NCBI RefSeq assembly: GCF_004346685.1
Contig: NZ_SMCO01000005.1
Span: 1 to 64,000 of the forward strand
Length of the DNA stretch: 64,000 bases
Reading direction: 5' to 3'
Origin: Sulfurirhabdus autotrophica
Lineage (GTDB): Bacteria; Pseudomonadota; Gammaproteobacteria; Burkholderiales; SMCO01
Shown: piece after piece, positions 37,460-46,546 of the stretch
Layout of the letters: each line of letters starts with the position of its first letter
Numbering within the stretch: position 1 is the first letter of the stretch
The notes under the pieces: generated by a model
Seen by the model: only the letters and a program-made list of their open reading frames with translations
Told to the model about the DNA's origin: nothing
Database searches by the model: none
Translations under genes and position numbers: made by a program

Positions 37460-38757
37460 TTAGCATTTCCCATCAATTCATCAAAAGTGAGTGACTTATC
37501 TTCTACTTTAGCACGCTCAAGCACCCATGCAACTACGTTATCTTCTAATGCCAATGATTCAACTTCAGCCAAACGCTCAGGATTTTGGTAGTACCACTTG
37601 ACCATTTCTTCTGGCTGTTCATAGCTTTGCGCATAATCTGTCAGTATAGCGCGAACCTGATCTGGTTTAGCTTGAAGACTATTGGCTTTTACCAGTTCGG
37701 CAAGAATCAAACCTAATCCTACACGTCTTTTCGCTTGTTCTTCAAAAATTTCCGGTGGTAATGGAATATCTGATACTTTCATACCACGTGCAACCATGTC
37801 GTTCTGTGCCTGTTGCATGAGACGCTCAACTTCCATCCCAACCAATGCTTTTGGCAAATCCAGCTTGCTGGTATCCAGCAACGCTTCCATAACCTTTTCT
37901 TTAGCCAGGTTTTTTACGCGACTTTTTACTTCGCGTTCGAGATTGGCCTTAATCTCACCGCGCATTTTTTCAAGGTCACCATCTTCAACACCCAGTGTCT
38001 TTGCGAATTCGGCATCAACTGCCGGCATCGTTGGCTCAGCTACTGCATTCAGCTTCACCTCAAAAGTCACAGTTTTTCCAGCCACATCTTTCCCATGATA
38101 ATCTTCTGGGAAAGTTAATTCAAATACCTTCTCTTGTCCTTTAACCATGCCAATAAGCTGGTTTTCGAAATCTTTGAGCAGACGACTTTCACCTAATACA
38201 ATGACCTGTCCATGCGCTTGACCGCCAGGAAACACCGTTCCATCCATTTTTCCCTGGTAATCGATATTCACCTGATCACCTGTCACCACAGCGCGGTCTA
38301 CATTTTCATATTGAACGCGTTGCTTGCGAAGTATTTCAATCGTCTTATCGATATCTGCTTCGCCTACCTGAACAGTTGGCCGTTCAATAGTTTTGCCGCT
38401 GATGTCACCCAGTACCACTTCTGGGTAAACTTCAAATGTCGCAGTAAACTCCCAGTTGTTTTCGCCTTCAGGCGTTGGCTTGGCTTCAAACCGCGGGTAG
38501 CCTGCAACTCTGAACTGTTGGGCGCGCACGGCTTCCGAAAAGCCCTTTTGCAATGCTTCACCCAGCACTTCCTGGCGAACTTGACCGCCATGCTGTTGTT
38601 CGACAATTTTCATTGGCACTTTGCCGGGGCGGAATCCATGTACTTTTACATTGCGGGCAAGTTGCTTGAGGCGATTTGCAACTTCTGTGGTGATCTGCTC
38701 ATTTGGCAAAGTAACGTCAAGACGTTTTTCTAGTGGGCTCAGGTTTTCTGACTGCAT
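37456..38757 (-). CDS. tig: trigger factor
   Basis: 433 residues in the normal order: ribosome-binding N-domain with the signature GFRPGKVP (about 40-48), FKBP-type isomerase domain (about 160-245, with [20 protein letters not shown]) and helical C-domain. It chaperones nascent chains at the ribosome exit. The tRNA-Leu(TAG) gene lies 24 bases upstream on the same strand and probably shares its transcript. Confidence 0.97.
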   Translation of the reverse strand: MQSENLSPLEKRLDVTLPNEQITTEVANRLKQLARNVKVHGFRPGKVPMKIVEQQHGGQVRQEVLGEALQKGFSEAVRAQQFRVAGYPRFEAKPTPEGENNWEFTATFEVYPEVVLGDISGKTIERPTVQVGEADIDKTIEILRKQRVQYENVDRAVVTGDQVNIDYQGKMDGTVFPGGQAHGQVIVLGESRLLKDFENQLIGMVKGQEKVFELTFPEDYHGKDVAGKTVTFEVKLNAVAEPTMPAVDAEFAKTLGVEDGDLEKMRGEIKANLEREVKSRVKNLAKEKVMEALLDTSKLDLPKALVGMEVERLMQQAQNDMVARGMKVSDIPLPPEIFEEQAKRRVGLGLILAELVKANSLQAKPDQVRAILTDYAQSYEQPEEMVKWYYQNPERLAEVESLALEDNVVAWVLERAKVEDKSLTFDELMGNAK

Positions 38758-38781
38758 TGCTATTCCTCAAAACAAAATATA

Positions 38782-38866
<85 letters not shown>

Positions 38867-38883
38867 AAACCCGTAAGTGTAAT

Positions 38884-38912
38884 ATAATATTTACCTAACT
38901 GACAGTAGGCAA
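38884..38912 (-). promoter_or_regulatory. promoter of tRNA-Leu-tig-clpPX
   Basis: Minus-strand TTGCCT (38907-38912), a 17-base spacer and TATTAT (38884-38889), ending 17 bases before the tRNA 5' end. Spacing and hexamers fit sigma-70. Confidence 0.55.
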
Positions 38913-38977
38913 TACACCACCAATTATGATAATAATTGATTATTTATTCCATCACCAGCCTTAATTTCCCATATCCG

Positions 38978-39802
38978 ATGCCACAACCCTATACAATTGA
39001 GCACTACGAGAACTTCCCTGTCGCTTCGATACTGCTGCCACATCGACTTCGGCATCCAATCAGCGTGATTTACACCTTCGCGCGTCAGGCCGATGATTTT
39101 GCTGATGAAGGGGATATCAGCGATGAAAAACGTCTGTTATTGCTGGATGAATTCCGCCAGGAACTGGATCTGATTAAATCCAAAGCCACTCCACGCACGC
39201 AACTTTTTCTGGATATGGCTGACATTATTGATAAATTCAAACTACCCTTACAGCCTTTTTACGATTTACTCAGTGCTTTTTCTCAGGATGTCATCAAATC
39301 CCGTTACGCTGATTTTGGTGAACTTATCCAATATTGCCGACGCTCGGCAAACCCCATCGGTCAACTTTTGTTGCATTTATACGGTGAAGCTACGCCAAAA
39401 AATCTGGCCTATTCAGATGCCATCTGCACCAGCCTTCAACTCATCAACTTTTGGCAGGACATTGCAATAGATTTTAAAAAGGATCGAATTTATCTTCCAC
39501 TGGATGAAATGGCCAAATTTCAAATCAGCGAGAATCAGATTGCACAAGGCAATACTAATGAATTATGGGGATCATTAATGTTATTTCAACTGGATAGAAC
39601 AAGAAAATTACTCCAGGCGGGTGCACCGCTCGGAAAAGTGCTGCGAGGAAGAATAGGACTTGAAATGCGCATGATTATAATGGGTGGTGAAACTATCCTG
39701 CGCAAATTACACAAATCCAAAGGGGATGTATTTCGCAACAGGCCTGTACTCAAGCCAATTGATTGGTTATATATGAGTTATCGTGCAATTCGGGCAAAAT
39801 AA
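38978..39802 (+). CDS. hpnC: hydroxysqualene synthase HpnC (squalene/phytoene synthase family)
   Basis: 274 residues from ATG 38978, giving the usual HpnC opening MPQPYTIEHYENFPVAS. The two Asp-rich motifs of the family are visible (QADDFADE at about 49-56 and WQDIAID at about 165-171). In the three-enzyme route, HpnD makes presqualene diphosphate, HpnC turns it into hydroxysqualene, and HpnE reduces that to squalene. hpnD follows directly, so this is the first gene of an hpnCDE operon. Squalene-hopene cyclase is not in the window. Confidence 0.93.
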   Translation: MPQPYTIEHYENFPVASILLPHRLRHPISVIYTFARQADDFADEGDISDEKRLLLLDEFRQELDLIKSKATPRTQLFLDMADIIDKFKLPLQPFYDLLSAFSQDVIKSRYADFGELIQYCRRSANPIGQLLLHLYGEATPKNLAYSDAICTSLQLINFWQDIAIDFKKDRIYLPLDEMAKFQISENQIAQGNTNELWGSLMLFQLDRTRKLLQAGAPLGKVLRGRIGLEMRMIIMGGETILRKLHKSKGDVFRNRPVLKPIDWLYMSYRAIRAK

Positions 39803-39824
39803 GAAACAACCACAGGAATATATC

Positions 39825-40658
39825 GTGACACCAGATCAATATTGTCAGGACAAAACGGCTAAGAGCGGATCCAGCTTTTACTACAGTTTTTTGTTTCTCC
39901 CATCTGAAAGACGCAAAGCCATTACTGCGCTTTATGCCTTCTGTCGCGAAGTGGATGATGTCGTAGATGATTGTAAAGAACCTGCTATTGCGAGAATTAA
40001 ACTGGCATGGTGGCGCAACGAAATTAACCAGACTTTCAAAGGATTGGCTCAACACCCTGTCACTCAGGCCCTTCTCCCAGCCATTCAACAATTCAACCTA
40101 CCTGAAGAGCACTTTCAGGAAATCATCGATGGCATGGAAATGGACCTTAACCAGAACCGATATCCTGATTTCAAGACACTCCAGCTTTACTGTTACCGCG
40201 TCGCCAGTGTAGTAGGCCTACTTTCAGCTGAAATTTTCGGCTATCAGGATCGCAAAACGTTAAAATACGCCCATGATTTGGGCATGGCCTTCCAGCTAAC
40301 CAATATTATTCGTGATGTCGGTGAAGATGCACGACGCAACCGCATCTATTTACCTCTGGATGAAATGGCACAATATGGTGTTACTGAAGCAGACATCTTC
40401 AATTTCAAAGAAAATGAGCATTTCTCTCGTCTCATGGCCTTTCAAATTGAACGTGCACACAGTTATTATGATGCTGCTTTTTCAAACTTGCCAGAATCAG
40501 ACCGTAAGCCTCAACTCCCAGGTATTATGATGGCGGCCATATACCGCTCACTGCTAAACGAAATACAGAACGATGGCTGCAAGGTATTATCCAGCCGCAC
40601 AGCACTCACACCGCTACGGAAACTTTGGCTTGCCTGGAAAACCTGGGTTAAAGGGTAA
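39825..40658 (+). CDS. hpnD: presqualene diphosphate synthase HpnD
   Basis: 277 residues from GTG 39825, chosen because AGGAAT lies eight bases before it and the product then begins MTPDQYCQDK as in relatives. The prenyl-binding motifs are VDDVVDDC (about 44-51) and IIRDVGEDARRNR (about 164-176). It condenses two farnesyl diphosphates to presqualene diphosphate. The gap to hpnC is 22 bases and to hpnE three bases. Confidence 0.93.
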   Translation: MTPDQYCQDKTAKSGSSFYYSFLFLPSERRKAITALYAFCREVDDVVDDCKEPAIARIKLAWWRNEINQTFKGLAQHPVTQALLPAIQQFNLPEEHFQEIIDGMEMDLNQNRYPDFKTLQLYCYRVASVVGLLSAEIFGYQDRKTLKYAHDLGMAFQLTNIIRDVGEDARRNRIYLPLDEMAQYGVTEADIFNFKENEHFSRLMAFQIERAHSYYDAAFSNLPESDRKPQLPGIMMAAIYRSLLNEIQNDGCKVLSSRTALTPLRKLWLAWKTWVKG

Positions 40659-40661
40659 ACA

Positions 40662-41966
40662 TTGAAAAAAAGCGTTGCCGTAATTGGTGCCGGATATGCT
40701 GGACTTGCTGCTGCTGTAGAACTTGCTCAACGCAATATTCCGGTAACTGTTTTTGAATCTGCCAAGGAACTGGGTGGCCGGGCGCGCAGAGTGTCACTAA
40801 AAGGCCTGAATCTCGACAATGGCCAGCATATTCTGATTGGGGCCTATCGCGAAACGCTTCGACTTATTAAATTAGTTAGCCCGCATGCAACAGTAAATAC
40901 AATAAAACCCTTCTTACGTATTCCCCTTGAATTGACCATTCTTGGGCACTTCAACCTTAAGGCGGCCTCTTTGCCAAAACCGTTCCATCTCGCGGTTGGG
41001 CTTATGACTGCACAGGGACTGAGTTTTCCTGAACGCTTGCGTGCGGTACGCTTTATGCTCAGCATGCGCTCCAGAAAATTCAAACTAAAACAAGACATCA
41101 GCGTTTTTACCTTATTGCAACAATTTAATCAGACAGGTTCGCTTGAAAAGCTTTTGTGGACCCCACTGTGCATATCCGCCTTGAATACGCCTCCTGAAAT
41201 GGCCTCTGCCCAAGTATTTCTGAACGTACTCAGAGACAGTTTGAACGGTGGCCGTAATGACGCTGATCTTATCATTCCCAGTGTTGATCTTAGCGATCTG
41301 TTCCCTGATAATGCGGCAAAATATATTGAGAATCATGGCGGTCACATTTTTCGATCAACAAGCGTTATTTCCATCGAAGTTGGCTCTAAAGGGTTTGCTG
41401 TGCTAACACAGGAATCCAACCAAGTATTCAGTCACGTTATCTGTGCAGTCCCGCCTCAACGCATCAAGCAACTGATAAGTAACATACCGGAGCTGGCAGC
41501 ATCAGCTGACTTGGCAAGCAATCTGACATACCAGCCTATTTATACGCTCTACCTGCAATACTCGCATAAAATTGCCATGCCCAAACCCATGCAAGGTTTA
41601 GCATCAGGCTTCTCGGAATGGGTGTTTGACCGGGGACAAATAAGCAACAATCCCGGGCTTTTGGCTGTAGTGATTAGCGCAGAAGGCAAGCATCAACTGC
41701 TTAGCCATGATGAATTAGCCAATTCAGTTCATAAAAAGCTGAAATCCTATATTCCCGATTTAACGGAGCCACTTTGGTATAAGGTCATTGCAGAAAAACG
41801 CGCTACATTCTCATGCATAGCCAATCTGCAACGCCCTGAACAAATCACACCACTTAAGCAATTTTACCTAGCGGGAGATTATACTGCCGGCGATTATCCT
41901 GCAACACTCGAAGCAGCGACACAAAGTGGGGTAAAATGCGCCCAATCAATTTTGGAAATATCATGA
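40662..41966 (+). CDS. hpnE: hydroxysqualene dehydroxylase HpnE
   Basis: 434 residues from TTG 40662, three bases after hpnD. An N-terminal FAD-binding Rossmann motif GAGYAGLAAA (about 9-18) and a GG-doublet (ELGGRARR) mark the amine-oxidase-like flavoproteins. The C-terminal FAD contact is YLAGDYTAGDYPATLEAA. It removes the hydroxyl of hydroxysqualene to give squalene. The stop overlaps the next gene's ATG (ATGA). Confidence 0.92.
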   Translation: MKKSVAVIGAGYAGLAAAVELAQRNIPVTVFESAKELGGRARRVSLKGLNLDNGQHILIGAYRETLRLIKLVSPHATVNTIKPFLRIPLELTILGHFNLKAASLPKPFHLAVGLMTAQGLSFPERLRAVRFMLSMRSRKFKLKQDISVFTLLQQFNQTGSLEKLLWTPLCISALNTPPEMASAQVFLNVLRDSLNGGRNDADLIIPSVDLSDLFPDNAAKYIENHGGHIFRSTSVISIEVGSKGFAVLTQESNQVFSHVICAVPPQRIKQLISNIPELAASADLASNLTYQPIYTLYLQYSHKIAMPKPMQGLASGFSEWVFDRGQISNNPGLLAVVISAEGKHQLLSHDELANSVHKKLKSYIPDLTEPLWYKVIAEKRATFSCIANLQRPEQITPLKQFYLAGDYTAGDYPATLEAATQSGVKCAQSILEIS

Positions 41967-42700
41967 AAAACTATCAAGCCACAAAAGAATTACTGAAAGA
42001 CAAAGTTATTCTCATTACTGGAGCAGGTCAGGGAATTGGCCGCGTTGCCGCAATCACCTATGCGGCACATGGCGCCACGGTAATTCTGCTTGGAAGGAAT
42101 GTTCAGAATCTGGAAGCGGTTTACGATGAAATTGAAAGTGCTGGCTATGCTCAACCTGCTATTTTTCCACTTGATCTCGAAAAAGCCACCGATGCGGAAT
42201 ATGAGGCACTGGCTCAAGCTATCAAGCTTCAATTAGGCCGACTGGACGGTATTCTGCATAATGCGGTGCGGTTTTTCAGCTTATGCCCAATCGAATTACA
42301 GACGCTTGATCAGTGGAACAGTTTGCTTCGCGTCAATCTGATAGCGCCTTTTGCTCTGACACGCGCATGCCTGCCAATAATGAAAGAATCGCCAGACGCT
42401 TCCATCATCATGACTTCGGAAACCCATGGTCACACACCTGCTGCCTATTGGGGGGGATTTGCTGTCTCTAAAGGCGGCGTGGAAACCATGGTTAAAATCT
42501 GGGCGCAAGAGTTTGAAATGTTTCAGAATCTGCGAATAAATGCTTTGATTCCTGGCCCTGTCCAATCTACCCAGCGGGCCAAAACGCATCCAGGCGAATT
42601 TAAGGACACTATGCCCAAACCTGAGGATTTAATGCCGATTTACTTGTATCTGATGGGGAAAGATAGCAAGAAAATCAATGGTGAAATCGTCGCTTGCTGA
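41963..42700 (+). CDS. SDR-family oxidoreductase, YciK-like
   Basis: 245 residues from ATG 41963, overlapping the hpnE stop by four bases. The NAD(P) motif GAGQGIGR is at about 20-27. The usual catalytic stretch reads TSETHGHTPAAYWGGFAVSKGG: the Tyr and Lys of the YxxxK motif are present in shifted form (YWGGFAVSK), as in YciK. The function of YciK is unknown. Coupling to hpnE suggests a link to squalene metabolism, but chance clustering cannot be excluded. It is convergent with the FHA gene, with five bases between the stops. Confidence 0.85.
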   Translation: MKNYQATKELLKDKVILITGAGQGIGRVAAITYAAHGATVILLGRNVQNLEAVYDEIESAGYAQPAIFPLDLEKATDAEYEALAQAIKLQLGRLDGILHNAVRFFSLCPIELQTLDQWNSLLRVNLIAPFALTRACLPIMKESPDASIIMTSETHGHTPAAYWGGFAVSKGGVETMVKIWAQEFEMFQNLRINALIPGPVQSTQRAKTHPGEFKDTMPKPEDLMPIYLYLMGKDSKKINGEIVAC

Positions 42701-42705
42701 AAGAA

Positions 42706-43404
42706 TCAGGCTTTCAGAAAAAAAATCAGTTTTTCGTCGGCTACCTCGATCAAATCATTTTCCTGAAGTTGATGAGGCTGGGTACCAATGGATTTTCCAT
42801 TTACTTTGGTCGTTTTTTTGCCTTCTACATGAGTAACATAATAACCATGTGGACGGCGAGTGATAACTGCAAGCCTGTTACCTGCCTGCCCAAACGTTTG
42901 CAAAGGCCGGCTGATAACAATTTCCTGACCAAGATGTTGCCCTTTTACACCTTTGACACCTCCCAGCGGAAAGTTGGCTTTATTGGTACGAGCAGCTGAT
43001 AAGGCTGTCGCCAACTGAGAGTGCGTGTGCATTGGCATCATTGCTTCAGGGGGTTCGTCTTTTTTCCAGGGCGCAGCCATCATGAGCGTTTTGTCAAAAT
43101 CCATGTCGGACGAGGCGCGCTGGTTGACATATTTCAACTGAAAGTCACTGATTCCAATCACATCATTATTTTGCAGAATATGCTTAACAAACTTTTTTCC
43201 ATTCACTGTCGTACCGTTAGTACTACCCGCATCTTCAAGTATATGGTCATTTCCAACTGTAACAATGATAGCTTGTGATTTACTGATACTGGGATCATCC
43301 AGAAAAATATCATTATCTGGTTTACGACCGATTACAAACTGGTCCTTATCCAGAAAATAATGTCCTTGAACTAAACCTTCACAGCTGACCACTAGTTTTG
43401 CCAT
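42706..43404 (-). CDS. FHA-domain protein (pair 1)
   Basis: 232 residues from ATG 43404. An N-terminal FHA domain (1-95) keeps R27 (GRKPDND), S41 and N63 (GSTNGT), but the conserved His of SxxH is Gln44 (SKSQA). A second, degenerate FHA-like sheet forms the C-terminus (about 145-232; ITRRPHGYYVTHVEGKK). FHA domains bind phosphothreonine peptides. It lies 14 bases after its PP2C partner in the same operon and has a paralogue at 46540. No signal or membrane segment is seen. Confidence 0.87.
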   Translation of the reverse strand: MAKLVVSCEGLVQGHYFLDKDQFVIGRKPDNDIFLDDPSISKSQAIIVTVGNDHILEDAGSTNGTTVNGKKFVKHILQNNDVIGISDFQLKYVNQRASSDMDFDKTLMMAAPWKKDEPPEAMMPMHTHSQLATALSAARTNKANFPLGGVKGVKGQHLGQEIVISRPLQTFGQAGNRLAVITRRPHGYYVTHVEGKKTTKVNGKSIGTQPHQLQENDLIEVADEKLIFFLKA

Positions 43405-43418
43405 TTTGCTTCCTGCCC

Positions 43419-44249
43419 CTAAAACTTTTTCAGCCAACCGAACAACCGGTCAGACAAACTACGCTCTTCTTCAATATCATTCACCACTTTAGCCATCAGC
43501 ACAGAAACATTATCGTGCCCGCCATTGTCGTTTGCCATCTGAATCAATTGGGTTGCAGCAAGTGCAAGGTTTGACTGAAGCTCACTTACAGCAAGTTCAA
43601 TGTCCGTATCATCGACCATGTCATTCAAGCCATCCGAACAGAGAAGATATACATCCCCGGGCAATACATTTTTTTCAATCAGATCGACTTTTATTTCCGG
43701 TTCAACACCCAATGCACGGGTTACCAGATTACGATTATGGGAAACCTTTGCTTCTTCTGAGGAAATCAACCCCAGTTCAACTTGTTCTTGTAGTAAAGAA
43801 TGATCATGGGTCAACAAATCAAAACGACCATGACGTAATCGGTACAATCGAGAATCACCTGCATGCGCAATTGTTACCCGATTATTATGAAACAAGGCCA
43901 AAACGACCGTTGTCCCCATACCGTGATATTTATTATTTGCCTCAGCCGTTTTATAAATAGCCCGATTCGCTTTTTCAATCGCAGCCTTGATTACCTCTGA
44001 TTCTACCGATGATTGTTCTGATTTAGGAATAGCTTGGCTTTTGACAACACCTAACTTTCTCTTGATATCGTCCACAATCAAGCCCGTGGCCATGGCACTC
44101 GCCACATCACCCGCCTTATAACCTCCCATACCATCTGCTAGAACCAGCAACTGAAGATCGCTATCTATAGAGATACTGTCTTCGTTGAACGAGCGTACCA
44201 CACCAGGATCCGTTGCACTGGCAACCTCTAATCGACTGCTCGTTGTCAT
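43419..44249 (-). CDS. PP2C-type Ser/Thr phosphatase (pair 1)
   Basis: 276 residues from ATG 44249, preceded by GAGG. The metal and phosphate ligands of PP2C are present: RSFNEDS (20-26), LADGMGGYKAG (37-47), AHAGDSRLYRLR, LCSDGLNDMVDD and GGHDNVSVL. It should reverse phosphorylation by the kinase whose gene diverges from it. The layout phosphatase-FHA next to a kinase recalls the PppA-Fha-PpkA module of type VI secretion, but stand-alone versions are also common. Confidence 0.9.
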   Translation of the reverse strand: MTTSSRLEVASATDPGVVRSFNEDSISIDSDLQLLVLADGMGGYKAGDVASAMATGLIVDDIKRKLGVVKSQAIPKSEQSSVESEVIKAAIEKANRAIYKTAEANNKYHGMGTTVVLALFHNNRVTIAHAGDSRLYRLRHGRFDLLTHDHSLLQEQVELGLISSEEAKVSHNRNLVTRALGVEPEIKVDLIEKNVLPGDVYLLCSDGLNDMVDDTDIELAVSELQSNLALAATQLIQMANDNGGHDNVSVLMAKVVNDIEEERSLSDRLFGWLKKF

Positions 44250-44441
44250 GCCTTTAAATCCTCTATATCTATGAAAAACACCACAGCAATTCTTTGTATT
44301 GTAAAATATAAATGCGTAAACAATATTTTTCCTAAAGCATTCTCTCACCTGACTTGGAAAAAAAGCAATACCAGTCTGGTTGAACTAACATTAATTAATT
44401 CTCATAAATCACAATGATTATAAATCCTGTACGAATCAGTA

Positions 44442-44470
44442 TTGACATTATCCGATGAAAAAACTACTGT
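44442..44470 (+). promoter_or_regulatory. candidate promoter of the kinase gene
   Basis: TTGACA (44442-44447), a 17-base spacer and TACTGT (44465-44470). The -35 is perfect and the -10 is poor. It would give a 5' leader of about 55 bases. The rest of the 281-base divergent spacer shows no structure I can name. Confidence 0.4.
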
Positions 44471-44530
44471 TATGCCTGTCTGCAGGACCGATACCACTCT
44501 ACGTTTATTCACACTCAACCGCAGCGTTTA

Positions 44531-46102
44531 ATGGCAACTGAAAAATTAGGCCGATATGAAATACTCTCAGAGCTTGGCCAAGGCGCCATGGGAGTTGTAT
44601 ACAAAGCTATTGATCCGCTTATTGAGCGTACTGTTGCTATTAAAACTATCAAGTTGGACCTTTCCCAGGAAGAGCTTGCTAACTTTGAAGAACGTTTCTA
44701 TCGGGAAGCAAAATCAGCCGGCCGACTTAATCACCCAAATATCGTCACCATCTATGATGTAGGTAAATCAGACCATGTTGCTTATATGGCGATGGAGTAT
44801 CTGGAAGGACAAGTATTAAGAGACATATTAGATACCCATTCAGCACTATCCGTCGATAAAATCGCGGAAGTGATTGCCCAGGTTGCAGACGGCTTAGCTT
44901 ATGCTCATGAAAATGGTATTGTTCACCGTGATATTAAACCGGCAAATATTATGCTGGTCAGGGACGGTGTAGCCAAAATTACTGATTTTGGTATAGCACA
45001 GATGCCAACCGGTTCCAGAACCTTGGCAGGGACGGTGTTGGGTTCGCCCAAGTATATGTCACCAGAGCAAGTGATCGGTCAGAATGTTGATGGACGTTCA
45101 GATATTTTTTCGCTGGGTGTTGTATTGTATGAAATGCTCACCGGCGAATCCCCATTTAGTGGGGATAATATCAGCACCATTATGTATCGCATCCTGAATG
45201 AAACGCCACCAACCCCGGGTGCACTGAATCCAAAGCTGCCAGAAGCATTCAATTATATTGTAGACAAAGCTTTAGCCAAACACCCTGCGGATCGTTATCA
45301 ATCAGCCAAAGAAATGGAAGAAGACCTGATGAATTATCAGCGTCTGTCAATTCCAGATTCCGCTGAAGAAATAAATAACCGCCACAGAACACTGGATAGA
45401 AGATCTAAACCCAGAATTGATATGGGTGAAGAAACCATATTTCTCAATCAGATTTCTGGGGGGCTAATTGGTAGCAAAACGAATTACAGCCCACCCGGCG
45501 CAGGAGCGTCAGAAGCAAAAACCATAGTTGAGCCCACTTTCTGGGAGAGTAACAAAATTCTGCTTTCTGCTATTTTGATATTGCTTCTGGCTTTTGCTGT
45601 TACAGTGATAATAGGCAGGTCTTCTCATCAGGAGGAAACGCCGGCTCCCCCTCAGTTAGTTGAGGCTCCGCAATCCACGCTTAAAACACCCATGCAAGAA
45701 AGTACCGATCCCCAAATTGACCAGGGGCAGAGCAAGCTTGCTATCGATGAAATTGCCTCTGCACGCCCACTCCAAAGCGAACTGCCATCAACAACTTCGC
45801 AAAATAGAGAGCCGTCCCAGGCGATCAAAAACAATGAAAAAGTCAAACCTACGGTTGAAACGGAGACTCCAGAACAAACTGAGGTCATTAAAAACCCGGC
45901 TCTCCTGACATTTGCGGTCACACCCTGGGGCGAAATATATATTGATGGTAAAAAGGAAGGAGTCACTCCCCCTCTCAAAGAGCTGACTATTTCAGCGGGT
46001 AAACATAGAATCGAGATTAGAAACTTGAATTTTGCGCCTTATTCGGAAACAATAGACATTAAATCCGGATCCACGAAAAAAATAAAATACATATTCCAAT
46101 AA
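44531..46102 (+). CDS. membrane Ser/Thr protein kinase with PEGA domain
   Basis: 523 residues. A Hanks-type kinase domain (8-270) has GQGAMG (16-21), ATP lysine K38, HRDIKPAN with D134, and DFG at 152-154. A membrane helix (342-362) follows, then a Ser/Pro-rich periplasmic linker and a C-terminal PEGA domain (about 457-523). All catalytic residues are present, so it should be active. PEGA domains are thought to contact the envelope. ATG 44531 has no obvious ribosome binding site. It is divergent from PP2C 1, with a lipoprotein gene ten bases downstream. Confidence 0.92.
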   Translation: MATEKLGRYEILSELGQGAMGVVYKAIDPLIERTVAIKTIKLDLSQEELANFEERFYREAKSAGRLNHPNIVTIYDVGKSDHVAYMAMEYLEGQVLRDILDTHSALSVDKIAEVIAQVADGLAYAHENGIVHRDIKPANIMLVRDGVAKITDFGIAQMPTGSRTLAGTVLGSPKYMSPEQVIGQNVDGRSDIFSLGVVLYEMLTGESPFSGDNISTIMYRILNETPPTPGALNPKLPEAFNYIVDKALAKHPADRYQSAKEMEEDLMNYQRLSIPDSAEEINNRHRTLDRRSKPRIDMGEETIFLNQISGGLIGSKTNYSPPGAGASEAKTIVEPTFWESNKILLSAILILLLAFAVTVIIGRSSHQEETPAPPQLVEAPQSTLKTPMQESTDPQIDQGQSKLAIDEIASARPLQSELPSTTSQNREPSQAIKNNEKVKPTVETETPEQTEVIKNPALLTFAVTPWGEIYIDGKKEGVTPPLKELTISAGKHRIEIRNLNFAPYSETIDIKSGSTKKIKYIFQ

Positions 46103-46111
46103 AGGACTTTT

Positions 46112-46528
46112 GTGCGCACTCGATCACTGCTTATTTTTATGCTTGCTGCATTTACAGCTACTGCCTGTTCAACAGGCCCGGTGAGAGATTTGGGTTTAGA
46201 TAAACTCTCCCCTAGAAAGGCTGAACAGGAACTATCAATTGGTCTGAAAAGCTATGAGGATGGTAATTACCAGACAGCTGCAAAATACCTGCAGAATGCA
46301 TTAAACTTGGGACTTACCTTTAAAAAAGACCAGATAAATGCACACAAATATTTGGCTTTTGTTTATTGTGCATCCGAACGTGAAAAACAATGCCGCGATG
46401 AGTTCAAAAAAGCCTTGGATATTGATCCCAGTTTTGAATTAAGTACTGCAGAAGCAGGCCACCCTATCTGGGGCCCCGTTTTCAGAGGTATGAAAGCAGA
46501 GCAGCCACCACCCAAAAAAAATAAATAA
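46112..46528 (+). CDS. TssQ-like (T6SS-associated) TPR lipoprotein
   Basis: 138 residues from GTG 46112, preceded by AAAGGA. A signal peptide ends in an Ala-rich lipobox-like site at Cys19 (TATAC). The mature part holds two TPR-type helical repeats (SYEDGNYQTAAKYLQNALNL and the following unit) and ends in PFRGMK-like and Lys/Pro-rich residues. It resembles the small lipoproteins named TssQ beside betaproteobacterial type VI secretion clusters. No tss structural genes are in the window. The ten-base gap puts it in one operon with the kinase. Confidence 0.75.
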   Translation: MRTRSLLIFMLAAFTATACSTGPVRDLGLDKLSPRKAEQELSIGLKSYEDGNYQTAAKYLQNALNLGLTFKKDQINAHKYLAFVYCASEREKQCRDEFKKALDIDPSFELSTAEAGHPIWGPVFRGMKAEQPPPKKNK

Positions 46529-46546
46529 CGGCAAGCTATTTATTTT
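46518..46546. terminator. AT-only hairpin between convergent genes
   Basis: AAAATAAATA (46518-46527) and TATTTATTTT (46537-46546) pair over ten A/T pairs with a 9-nt loop, between the convergent stops of the lipoprotein and FHA 2 genes. The stem is weak; a terminator role is a guess. Confidence 0.3.

Noticed and set aside
38212-38733. A 173-codon plus-strand frame antisense to tig
   Set aside because: It lies wholly inside a clear trigger factor gene and has no family resemblance or start signal.
42701-42728. Hairpin CTGAAAG/CTTTCAG followed by an A-run, as a terminator between the SDR and FHA genes
   Set aside because: The run is A on the plus strand and the T-run on the minus strand lies before, not after, the stem. 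It is also part of the FHA coding end.
44455-44541. A 28-codon frame (MKKLLLCLSAGPIPLYVYSH onward) overlapping the kinase start, as a leader peptide
   Set aside because: No ribosome binding site precedes it, and the only promoter candidate has its -10 inside this frame, so it would not be transcribed whole.
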